Source: Parachlamydiaceae bacterium
GTDB taxonomy: Bacteria; Chlamydiota; Chlamydiia; Chlamydiales; Parachlamydiaceae
Assembly (NCBI GenBank): GCA_013815395.1
Contig: JACDGH010000186.1
Span: 1-5,532, forward strand
Length of the DNA stretch: 5,532 bases
Direction of reading: 5' to 3'
Part shown: positions 1 to 5,401 of the stretch, piece by piece
Numbering within the stretch: position 1 is the first letter of the stretch
How the letters are laid out: each line of letters starts with the position of its first letter
Notes under the pieces: generated by a model
The model's input: the letters and a program-made list of their open reading frames with translations, nothing else
The model's database searches: none
Told to the model about the DNA's origin: nothing
Made by a program: the position numbers and the translations under genes

Positions 1-1020
1 TTGCAAATCAACACCCCAACTAACTGGATATTCAAATTTTTTATTTGATTTTTCTAAAATACGCACTGCGTAAGTGTAAGTCGCACGCTCAAAAGGCGTA
101 TCAACAACGAGTTGCAAACGCTTTACTAAACCTTCTGAAACAAATTTATCAAAGAATTGCAAATCTTCAGCGCAATTTTGCAAAGCATATTTTAAAATAA
201 ATTTAATATAAGCCTCAGCGCAATCCATATCGTCATTTAAGTCTGCAAAAGCCATTTCAGGCTCAATCATCCAAAATTCAGCAAGGTGGCGGGAGGTGTT
301 TGAATTTTCAGCGCGGAAAGTTGGACCAAAAGTGTAAACATCAGATAATGAGCAAGCATAAATTTCAGCATTCAGCTGACCAGATACAGTTAAAAATGTA
401 GGTTTATCAAAAAAGTCTTTTGTGTAATCAATTTTCCCGGTTTCTTTATTGCGGGCAAGATTCTCAAGATCAAGTGTTGTCACTTGAAACATCTCTCCTG
501 CTCCTTCGCAATCTGCTCCAGTAATGATGGGCGTGTGGACGTATAAGAAACCTCGTTGCTGAAAAAACATATGTGTGGCGTAGGCTAAAGCATTGCGCAC
601 ACGTGCTACAGCTCCTAAAGTGTTAGTTCTAGGGCGTAAATGCGCTATAGAGCGCAAAAATTCAAAAGAATGTCGCTTTTTTTGCAGCGGATACACTTCC
701 GGATCACAAATTCCAATAACAGAAATTTCTTTAGCGTGTAATTCAAAGGTTTGATTTTCACCTGGACTTTCCACGAGAGTTCCAGTTATTGCCACAGAAA
801 CACCTGTAGTTAATTGATCAACCACTTTTTGATAATTGGTAAAGTCTGCGTTTACTACTACTTGGAAGTTTGATAATGTAGATCCGTCATTAATTTCCAC
901 AAAGGCAAAGGTTTTTTGATTACGAACAGTTCTCACCCATCCTTTAATCTGAACATCTGTACCAACTAGGGAGGGTTGTCCCGGCTCTAAGTGTTTAAGT
1001 TGTTTAATTTTAATGCGCAT
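1..1020 (-). CDS. asnS: Asparaginyl-tRNA synthetase, N-terminal 340 residues (C-terminus beyond window)
   Basis: AsnRS is a class II cytoplasmic enzyme that charges tRNA-Asn with asparagine using ATP. The open frame runs from an ATG at 1020 to the left edge without a stop, giving 340 codons; the E. coli enzyme has about 466 residues, so roughly 125 are missing, including class II motif 3. Residues about 15-105 look like the OB-fold anticodon-binding domain (KGWVRTVRNQKTFAFVEIND). Residues 156-180 carry motif 1 and the AsnRS-type stretch TGADCEGAGEMF. Residues 211-219 read TVSGQLNAE. Motif 2 is at 231-254, beginning FGPTFRAENSNTSRHLAEF. These separate it from AspRS and LysRS. The start is supported by GGGAGAA at 1028-1034, seven bases upstream. 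The sequence is close to the E. coli type as I remember it. Identity is very secure; only the C-terminus cannot be judged. Confidence 0.96.
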   Translation of the reverse strand, partial: MRIKIKQLKHLEPGQPSLVGTDVQIKGWVRTVRNQKTFAFVEINDGSTLSNFQVVVNADFTNYQKVVDQLTTGVSVAITGTLVESPGENQTFELHAKEISVIGICDPEVYPLQKKRHSFEFLRSIAHLRPRTNTLGAVARVRNALAYATHMFFQQRGFLYVHTPIITGADCEGAGEMFQVTTLDLENLARNKETGKIDYTKDFFDKPTFLTVSGQLNAEIYACSLSDVYTFGPTFRAENSNTSRHLAEFWMIEPEMAFADLNDDMDCAEAYIKFILKYALQNCAEDLQFFDKFVSEGLVKRLQLVVDTPFERATYTYAVRILEKSNKKFEYPVSWGVDLQ

Positions 1021-1027
1021 ATTGCTG

Positions 1028-1034
1028 TTCTCCC
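1028..1034 (-). promoter_or_regulatory. Shine-Dalgarno of asnS
   Basis: On the minus strand GGGAGAA lies seven bases before the ATG at 1020. It fixes the start of asnS, and no other in-frame ATG with a comparable site lies upstream. Confidence 0.75.
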
Positions 1035-1063
1035 AATGATTTTAAACAATTTTAAGTTTGCAA

Positions 1064-1093
1064 ATTCTACTTATACCTAAACGCAGTCGACAA
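1064..1093 (-). promoter_or_regulatory. Candidate promoter of asnS
   Basis: Reading the minus strand, TTGTCG (1093-1088) and TAGAAT (1069-1064) are separated by 18 bases and resemble a major-sigma -35/-10 pair. Transcription would start near 1057 and leave an untranslated leader of about 37 bases. One arm of an imperfect inverted repeat (1071-1085) lies in the spacer. This comes from matching consensus by eye in AT-rich DNA, so it is only moderately supported. Confidence 0.4.
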
Positions 1094-1121
1094 TCGGTTT
1101 TTGGAATGCATTTAGGTCTAA
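1071..1121 (-). repeat. Imperfect inverted repeat in the asnS promoter region
   Basis: Arms 1071-1085 and 1107-1121 are complementary over 15 positions around a 21-base loop. In minus-strand RNA there is one G-U pair (1110/1082) and one G-A mismatch (1118/1074); the core is ACCTAAA/TTTAGGT. It covers the spacer of the proposed asnS promoter and overlaps by five bases the arm of the neighbouring hairpin at 1117-1152. It could be an operator or an RNA hairpin in nfo-to-asnS read-through transcripts. No T-run follows it. Confidence 0.5.
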
Positions 1122-1152
1122 TACCAAAGAAAAAAAGTAAATTGGTATTAGA
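1117..1152 (-). repeat. 11-bp perfect inverted repeat at the 3' end of nfo, possible weak terminator
   Basis: TCTAATACCAA at 1117-1127 is the exact reverse complement of 1142-1152, with a 14-base loop. The right arm includes the nfo TAA stop (1148-1150). The T-rich tract on the minus strand lies in the loop rather than after the stem, and the stem is AT-rich, so this is not a canonical intrinsic terminator. It may protect the 3' end or act with the overlapping repeat at 1071-1121. Confidence 0.45.
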
Positions 1153-2008
1153 GAAACTCGCGAAGCATACGGATTTCTTTATCCCATAATTCTGGACCTC
1201 CTGGCGTTTCCAAATACTTTGGAAGGGCGGAAACACGAGGATCCTGCATTAAAAAGCGAAAACATTCCATTCCAATTTTACCTTCACCTAAAGGGGCATG
1301 GCGATCAACACGCGATCCAATATCCTTAGTTGTATCATTAACGTGAAAGGCATAAAGATGTTTAAGTCCTGCAATGCGATCAAATTCTTTTAAGGTCATA
1401 TCCCATGCTTCAGCTGTTCTAATATCATAACCAGCAACAAAAATGTGGCAAGTATCGATACAAACACCGATCGGCACGCGTTTCTCAACTTTATGCAAAA
1501 TATAGGCAAGTTGTTCAAAACGACATCCTATAGCAGAACCTTGTCCTGCGGTAGCCTCCAGAAGTAAACGAGTCTTTCCCTTGGCTACGACATCTTCCAT
1601 GGATAAAATACTGTTGACAATACGATCCATGCATGCTTGTGGATCATCAGTGAGTGCAGCACCCGGATGAAAATTAAGATAAGTGATTCCTAATTGATTG
1701 CAACGAATCACTTCCTCTCGAAAAGCTTTTAAGCTTTTTTCCAAATTTTCGGGATTTGGAGCTCCAAGGTTAATTAAATAACTATCGTGACTCATAATAT
1801 GTTTTAGGCCTGTTTCAGCCAATGCTTCATTCCACTTTTCAATCGAAGCTTCATCTAACGCTTTGGCATTCCAACGCTTTTGATTTGCAGTAAATAATTG
1901 AACTGTTGTGGCACCAATGCGCTTACCTTCTATCAAAGCATTATAAGCCCCACCAGCTGCTGAAGTATGTGCGCCGAGTAGCACTTCTTTGGTCTTCGAA
2001 ATTGTCAT
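1148..2008 (-). CDS. nfo: Endonuclease IV (AP endonuclease, base-excision repair)
   Basis: This enzyme cuts DNA 5' of abasic sites and removes blocked 3' ends in base-excision repair. It is a cytoplasmic TIM-barrel protein with three zinc ions. The 286-residue product is full length (E. coli Nfo is 285). All nine metal ligands can be placed: H74 (SHDSYLINLG), H114 (LNFHPG), E151 (LLLEATAGQGSAIG), D185 and H188 (GVCIDTCHIFVAGYD), H222 (FHVND), D235 and H237 (DRHAPLGEGKIG) and E267 (YLETPGG). The N-terminal GAHTSAAGG is also typical. The ATG at 2008 overlaps the TGA of the upstream gene as ATGA, which suggests translational coupling. The preceding ribosome site is weak (GGGGTA), which fits coupling. 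There is no sign of damage. Confidence 0.97.
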   Translation of the reverse strand: MTISKTKEVLLGAHTSAAGGAYNALIEGKRIGATTVQLFTANQKRWNAKALDEASIEKWNEALAETGLKHIMSHDSYLINLGAPNPENLEKSLKAFREEVIRCNQLGITYLNFHPGAALTDDPQACMDRIVNSILSMEDVVAKGKTRLLLEATAGQGSAIGCRFEQLAYILHKVEKRVPIGVCIDTCHIFVAGYDIRTAEAWDMTLKEFDRIAGLKHLYAFHVNDTTKDIGSRVDRHAPLGEGKIGMECFRFLMQDPRVSALPKYLETPGGPELWDKEIRMLREFL

Positions 2009-2409
2009 ACTTTTCGTACCCCGAACATTTTTTCGAATTGCCTATCTATTTTCTTTTTGCTTTTATCCAAATCATTTTCGCCCTTGCTTTCCTCTAAATT
2101 CGTGCCGGAAATGCGTTTAAGGGGCCGACTAATAACTTCTAAATGTTCATTATTCTCTTGATTCAAACAGACTCCTTTAACTTCCGACAATCTTCGATAA
2201 TACCGCGTACCTTGATCTTTGAAAGGTAAGGAAGCTGTACTTTCAGCAAGATTGCTAACCGAGCCAAAAACCGAATCCCCTATACATAATACAGGCGGGG
2301 AGGGTAAGCGAGTCCTTTTATTAGTATCTTTAGAATTAGAAGGGAGATTGAATTTTTCAGCTTTAACTTTTAAAGATTGTGGATTAATACCACTTAATAT
2401 CGACGTCAT
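2005..2409 (-). CDS. Unrecognised small basic protein, coupled to nfo
   Basis: I do not recognise this 134-residue product. It is hydrophilic, with no signal peptide and no membrane segment. It is rich in Ser, Lys, Asn and Glu, with a net charge of about +8 by hand count (24 K/R against 16 D/E). Residues 20-40 are polar and proline-containing (NLPSNSKDTNKRTRLPSPP). The tail after about residue 105 is highly charged with KSKKKIDRQFEKMFG, likely helical. The first 17 residues lack acidic residues and include three serines, loosely like a type III secretion signal, but that is only suggestive. Support for coding comes from its ATGA overlap with nfo, the promoter candidate upstream and the uninterrupted frame. 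It is the first gene of a two-gene unit. The start at 2409 has only a weak ribosome site (GGATATT). Confidence 0.7.
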   Translation of the reverse strand: MTSILSGINPQSLKVKAEKFNLPSNSKDTNKRTRLPSPPVLCIGDSVFGSVSNLAESTASLPFKDQGTRYYRRLSEVKGVCLNQENNEHLEVISRPLKRISGTNLEESKGENDLDKSKKKIDRQFEKMFGVRKV

Positions 2410-2486
2410 ATAATATCCAATTAATTTTTTTTTACTACGTTAAAGGAGTTATGAAAAGTGCTAATGCTTAAATAACAGCCAAGTGC

Positions 2487-2513
2487 AATAGATTATTCTA
2501 TACAAAATCTATT
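2487..2513. repeat. 8-bp perfect dyad around the putative -10 box of the nfo unit
   Basis: AATAGATT (2487-2494) and AATCTATT (2506-2513) are exact reverse complements separated by 11 bases. The putative minus-strand -10 box TAGAAT (2500-2495) lies inside the gap. The placement would suit a repressor operator. The sequence is AT-rich, so a chance dyad is possible. Confidence 0.45.
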
Positions 2514-2522
2514 ACCAGTGAA
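2495..2522 (-). promoter_or_regulatory. Candidate promoter of the orf134-nfo unit
   Basis: On the minus strand TTCACT (2522-2517) and TAGAAT (2500-2495) are 16 bases apart. The start would be near 2488, giving a leader of about 78 bases before the ATG at 2409. It is the best pair I could find by eye; the -35 is a weak match. Confidence 0.35.
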
Positions 2523-2712
2523 AGGAAAAAAACATATTCATCGTTTTCATTGCAGAAGCATTTAATGGTCGTCGAAAGAAGCTGACAGAAAATAGAAGGA
2601 AATTGATAATATGTCTTTGGCGAAGCCTCTGGAGTGCGTCTTCTTCGCTGCGCCCTTCAATTTATGAAATCACCTTAAGCACCCCGGTATGTACTAATGG
2701 CAAGCGATTAAC

Positions 2713-2718
2713 AAGGAA
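2713..2718 (+). promoter_or_regulatory. Shine-Dalgarno of murJ, deciding the start at 2726
   Basis: AAGGAA ends seven bases before the ATG at 2726. The open frame continues upstream to a TTG at 2603, but the extra 41 residues (Trp/Ser-rich, starting MIICLW) precede the normal MurJ N-terminus, so 2726 is preferred. Confidence 0.75.
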
Positions 2719-2725
2719 TGATTTC

Positions 2726-4357
2726 ATGCATGATACCACATTAACGATCGTTCGCTCCGCATCTCGCTTTTTTTCTGGTACAATGCTTAGTAGAATCACA
2801 GGGATGTTGCGTGACATGGCTTTGGCCTATGCTTTTGGTACACAAAGTACTATCGCAGCATTATTAGTTGCTTTTCGGTTTGCACATCTATTTCGACGTC
2901 TTTTTGGAGAAGGTGCTTTACAAACTGCTTTCATTCCTCATTTTGAAGAGCTGCGTAAAAATCTACCAGCAAGGGCGGGCCAATTTTTCTGCGATCTGGC
3001 TATAAGTTTGACTGCCTTTTTAGTGGTTCTAATTCTTAGTATTATGATACTACTTTGGTATCTCCCCTTCTTCATTGATTTCAGTGCAGGTAATGCCGAA
3101 ATCCTCTGGCTTACCTTTCTAATGATGCCAAGTTTACTTTTTATTTGCTTGTTTGGAATTAATGCCTCTCTTTTGCAATGTGAAAAGAGCTATTTTGTGC
3201 CAAGTGCCGCCCCCGTAGCCTTTAATCTTATCTGGATCATTGGTATTTTTTGCGTAGCATCACTTTCATCCTCAGCTGCTATGTCGGGGCTAGCTACATT
3301 TGTCGTTCTTGCTTGTCTAGCTCAATGGGCCATAACTGTTCCTAAGACAATTGGTATTTTAAAATCTTATAAATCTTCAGGCTTTTTCGAATATAATCAA
3401 TACTTTTCCAAAGATGTTAGGCGACTCGCCAAGCCATTAATATTAGGGATCATAGGGGTTGCTGCATCACAAATTAACAACGCTCTAGACGCCATTTTTG
3501 CTCGATGGGCCGACGCTGAGGGTCCGGCTTTTTTATGGTATGCCATCAGATTACAGCAACTCCCCTTAGCTCTTTTTGGAATAGCTTTATCAGGGGCCCT
3601 ACTCCCCCCCTTGGCACGTGCTCTTAAAAACAATGATGAAGTTAAGTATCATTTGTTTTTGAATTTTGCTTTACGCATCAGTTTTTATTTAATGGTGCCT
3701 ATGACTGCCGCTTTAATGATCATGGGAGATAGTTGCGTAAATTTGATTTATGGTCGAGGTGATTTCACTAGTTTATCCGTAATGGAAACTACGCGTTCTT
3801 TATGGGGATATACTTTAGGACTTCTTCCCATGGCTTTAATTTTAGTACTAGCACCGGCATTTTACGCCAAAGGCGATTACCGCACTCCTTCTTTAGCTGC
3901 CACAGGTGCCATGATTATTAACATCACTTTAAACGCCATTTTGGTAGGTTATGTTGGCTTGGGAACAGCTAGTGTTGCTTTAGCGACAAGTATTAGCGCC
4001 TGGGTTAATTTTATGTGGTTAGCTTATGTAGTATCAAGGCAACAAGGATTTTTCAGAGTGCCTAATTTATTACCCAATATTGGCAAAATCTCATTAGCTG
4101 TAGGCATTGCTTCAATTAGCACTTTAGCAATGGAAATTGCTGTATGGGGGCAAGCCACATCTATTAAAATTATGACTGATCAACTGCCAACTTATTCTCA
4201 GCATACGTGGACGCAGCTGAGTCATTTGGCCATTTGTGGCATCACATTTATTATCACACTAGTTATTTCTGCTTTATTACTTAGAATTGAAAACTTACCG
4301 AATATTTTGAGCGAATATTTAAATCGCCTTTTTGACAAGAAAAACAGTAAGCTATAA
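2726..4357 (+). CDS. murJ: Lipid II flippase MurJ (MviN), MOP superfamily
   Basis: MurJ moves lipid II, the peptidoglycan precursor, across the inner membrane. The 543-residue product starting at 2726 is slightly longer than the 511-residue E. coli protein and is hydrophobic throughout, consistent with about 14 membrane helices. The N-terminal hallmark is SGTMLSRITGMLRDMALAYA (18-37). Ungapped comparison with E. coli MurJ as I remember it (offset +5) puts essential Arg18, Arg24 and Arg52 at R23, R29 and R57, and Glu57 at E62 (FRRLFGEGALQTAFIPHF). Arg270 corresponds to R275 in WYAIRLQQLPLALFGIALSG. E. coli Asp39 corresponds to A44, so one charged residue of the central cavity appears lost. The region at 370-445 (APAFYAKGDYRTP) is also family-typical. 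It is probably monocistronic and converges on rpsD. Confidence 0.96.
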   Translation: MHDTTLTIVRSASRFFSGTMLSRITGMLRDMALAYAFGTQSTIAALLVAFRFAHLFRRLFGEGALQTAFIPHFEELRKNLPARAGQFFCDLAISLTAFLVVLILSIMILLWYLPFFIDFSAGNAEILWLTFLMMPSLLFICLFGINASLLQCEKSYFVPSAAPVAFNLIWIIGIFCVASLSSSAAMSGLATFVVLACLAQWAITVPKTIGILKSYKSSGFFEYNQYFSKDVRRLAKPLILGIIGVAASQINNALDAIFARWADAEGPAFLWYAIRLQQLPLALFGIALSGALLPPLARALKNNDEVKYHLFLNFALRISFYLMVPMTAALMIMGDSCVNLIYGRGDFTSLSVMETTRSLWGYTLGLLPMALILVLAPAFYAKGDYRTPSLAATGAMIINITLNAILVGYVGLGTASVALATSISAWVNFMWLAYVVSRQQGFFRVPNLLPNIGKISLAVGIASISTLAMEIAVWGQATSIKIMTDQLPTYSQHTWTQLSHLAICGITFIITLVISALLLRIENLPNILSEYLNRLFDKKNSKL

Positions 4358-4394
4358 ACTTAGAATTAAACATATACTCTCTGGCGATAAAAGC

Positions 4395-4437
4395 TTAAAA
4401 AACTTATTAATAAGACATTGGATTTTTTAATTTTTAT
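4395..4437 (+). terminator. Weak candidate terminator after murJ
   Basis: TTAAAAAA (4395-4402) pairs with TTTTTTAA (4423-4430), and a T-rich tract follows. The loop contains the perfect palindrome CTTATTAATAAG (4403-4414). The stem is entirely A-T, so it is a poor intrinsic terminator, but it lies only about 40 bases past the murJ stop and nothing better precedes the long hairpin at 4501-4590. Confidence 0.3.
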
Positions 4438-4492
4438 TGAAAAAAAATGATCTTGAGAGAAAAAAATGGTGAGTAAAAATGGATCGTGACGG

Positions 4493-4590
4493 AAAAAAAG
4501 TTGACCAAAAACTTTGTTGCCGGTGAGCCGCTACAGCTAATATTTTACTACAGACATTAGCGGCTTACTGGAAACAAAGTTTTTGGTCAA
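4493..4590 (-). terminator. Very long hairpin terminator of rpsD
   Basis: Arms 4501-4533 and 4558-4590 form a 33-base stem around a 24-base loop. The outer 18 positions (4501-4518 with 4573-4590) pair perfectly. Inward there is one mismatch (4519/4572), and positions 4522/4569 and 4525/4566 are G-T on the plus strand. On the minus strand the stem is followed by C and then seven T (4499-4493), the layout of an intrinsic terminator, and it begins seven bases after the rpsD stop. In the murJ direction no T-run follows, so it should work mainly for rpsD. The stem is far longer than a usual terminator. Confidence 0.85.
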
Positions 4591-4597
4591 ACTCCAA

Positions 4598-5218
4598 TTA
4601 GGTAGTATGCGCCAAAAAGTCGCAAATTTCGTGAATGTTAACTTCAATTGGCCAAGGCATTTGTTCTTGGATTGGCATCGCTAAGAGTTGACCTGAATAG
4701 TGAGGTCTATCTAATGAAAGATAGTCTGGAACATTGTTCATTGAACTGTCAAGAGCTGCATCGATAGCTTTCATCTTGCGTGATTTCTCTTTAATCGAGA
4801 TAATCATGCCTGGTTTTACTTGGAAAGAACGGATATCAACTTTTTTGCCATCAACAAGGATATGTCCGTGTGAAACAAGCTGATGAGCACCGAATATAGT
4901 TGCTGCGAACTTTAAACGGTATACAACTGTATCAAGACGGCATTCTAGAAATTCAGCAAAATGTTGTGCTGTATTACCTTCTTTTTGCAAAGCTTTCTTG
5001 TAGTAAGCAACAAGTTGTTTCTCACTCAACATACCATAAATGGCTTTGAGTTTTTGCTTTTCTTCTAATTGTAAACCGTAATCCGATTTTTTACGACGAC
5101 GAGCACCGTGCACGCCGGGAGGATTTGGTTTATGTAATAGAGGATTGCGTGCGCGTCCGAAGATATTAGTTCCAAATCGACGTGCTATGCGGTTTTTTTT
5201 ACCAGTGTAACGAGCCAT
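4598..5218 (-). CDS. rpsD: 30S ribosomal protein S4
   Basis: S4 binds 16S rRNA early in assembly of the small subunit. The product is 206 residues, the normal length. The N-terminal part (MARYTGKKNRIARRFG, then NPPGVHGARRRKKSDYGLQL at 32-51) is the conserved rRNA-binding region. It lacks the zinc-binding cysteines found in some bacterial S4 proteins; the only cysteines are C93 and C199. The S4 RNA-binding domain is at about 93-157, with CRLDTVVYRLKFA, QLVSHGHILVDGKKVD and VKPGMIISIKEKS. Overall it resembles chlamydial S4 as I remember it. The ATG at 5218 is preceded by AGGAGA. It appears to be transcribed alone, with its own promoter and terminator, rather than inside an rpsM-rpsK-rpoA cluster. 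Confidence 0.98.
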   Translation of the reverse strand: MARYTGKKNRIARRFGTNIFGRARNPLLHKPNPPGVHGARRRKKSDYGLQLEEKQKLKAIYGMLSEKQLVAYYKKALQKEGNTAQHFAEFLECRLDTVVYRLKFAATIFGAHQLVSHGHILVDGKKVDIRSFQVKPGMIISIKEKSRKMKAIDAALDSSMNNVPDYLSLDRPHYSGQLLAMPIQEQMPWPIEVNIHEICDFLAHTT

Positions 5219-5222
5219 TATT

Positions 5223-5228
5223 TCTCCT
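5223..5228 (-). promoter_or_regulatory. Shine-Dalgarno of rpsD
   Basis: AGGAGA on the minus strand lies four bases before the ATG at 5218. It is the strongest ribosome site in the window, as expected for a highly expressed ribosomal protein. Confidence 0.8.
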
Positions 5229-5275
5229 ATACGGATGTTGTCAAAAGTGGCGTTTTGCTTTATTAATAAGTACTC

Positions 5276-5305
5276 ATTATCCTACATGTCTCTATTTTTC
5301 TGCAA
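5276..5305 (-). promoter_or_regulatory. Candidate promoter of rpsD
   Basis: On the minus strand TTGCAG (5305-5300) and GATAAT (5281-5276) are 18 bases apart and match the major-sigma consensus well. Transcription would begin near 5269, leaving a leader of about 50 bases. A perfect TTGACA at 5244-5239 lies too close to the gene to be a -35 for it. Confidence 0.55.
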
Positions 5306-5326
5306 CAAATAATCTTTCATTTCTTC

Positions 5327-5354
5327 TTGATAAAAAAATCATTATATACATAAT
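5327..5354 (+). promoter_or_regulatory. Candidate promoter of the gene starting at 5402
   Basis: TTGATA (5327-5332) and CATAAT (5349-5354) are 16 bases apart, each one base off consensus. The start would be near 5361, about 40 bases before the ATG. It is divergent from the rpsD promoter and does not overlap it. Confidence 0.45.
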
Positions 5355-5401
5355 CTTATCATCACCCCAGTTATACACTCTTTAAGTCCGGTTAGGCACA
5401 A

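Larger units (their letters stand above)
2410..2725. other. Divergent intergenic region, 316 bases
   Basis: This spacer separates the nfo unit (minus) from murJ (plus). The left half is AT-rich and holds a promoter candidate and a dyad (2487-2522). The right half, 2611-2660, is noticeably richer in G and C and contains a small hairpin, GCGAAG 2620-2625 with CTTCGC 2643-2648. It also has an 18-codon frame starting with ATG at 2611 and ending at TGA 2665-2667, preceded by AAGGA. The open frame of murJ extends back to a TTG at 2603, but this extension does not look coding. I found no convincing murJ promoter. Confidence 0.6.

Noticed and set aside
1042..1236. 64-codon minus-strand frame
   Set aside because: It overlaps the nfo 3' end in another frame and crosses the asnS promoter region; its composition is not protein-like.
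1906..2097. 63-codon plus-strand frame
   Set aside because: Antisense to nfo and the unknown gene; no ribosome site and no recognisable content.
2219..2413. 64-codon plus-strand frame
   Set aside because: Antisense to the 134-residue frame. I preferred the minus frame because it is longer, overlaps nfo as ATGA and has a promoter candidate.
2603..2725. N-terminal extension of murJ from a TTG start (41 extra residues)
   Set aside because: The extension lies before the normal MurJ N-terminus, does not look like a membrane segment or signal, and a better ATG with AAGGAA sits at 2726.
3397..3633. 78-codon minus-strand frame inside murJ
   Set aside because: Shadow of murJ, which is clearly the coding frame.
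4403..4414. Palindrome CTTATTAATAAG, with a near copy at about 5259-5270
   Set aside because: Short and wholly AT-rich apart from its ends; two copies in AT-rich spacers are expected by chance, so I did not call a repeat family.
4441..4490. Three A-run plus ATG motifs and a 7-codon frame
   Set aside because: Low-complexity A-rich spacer DNA; the frame is too short to support.
5239..5244. Perfect TTGACA upstream of rpsD
   Set aside because: A matching -10 would fall in the ribosome site and start codon, so it cannot serve rpsD in the usual way.
5182..5385. 67-codon plus-strand frame
   Set aside because: Starts antisense to the rpsD N-terminus and runs through both promoter candidates; no family features.
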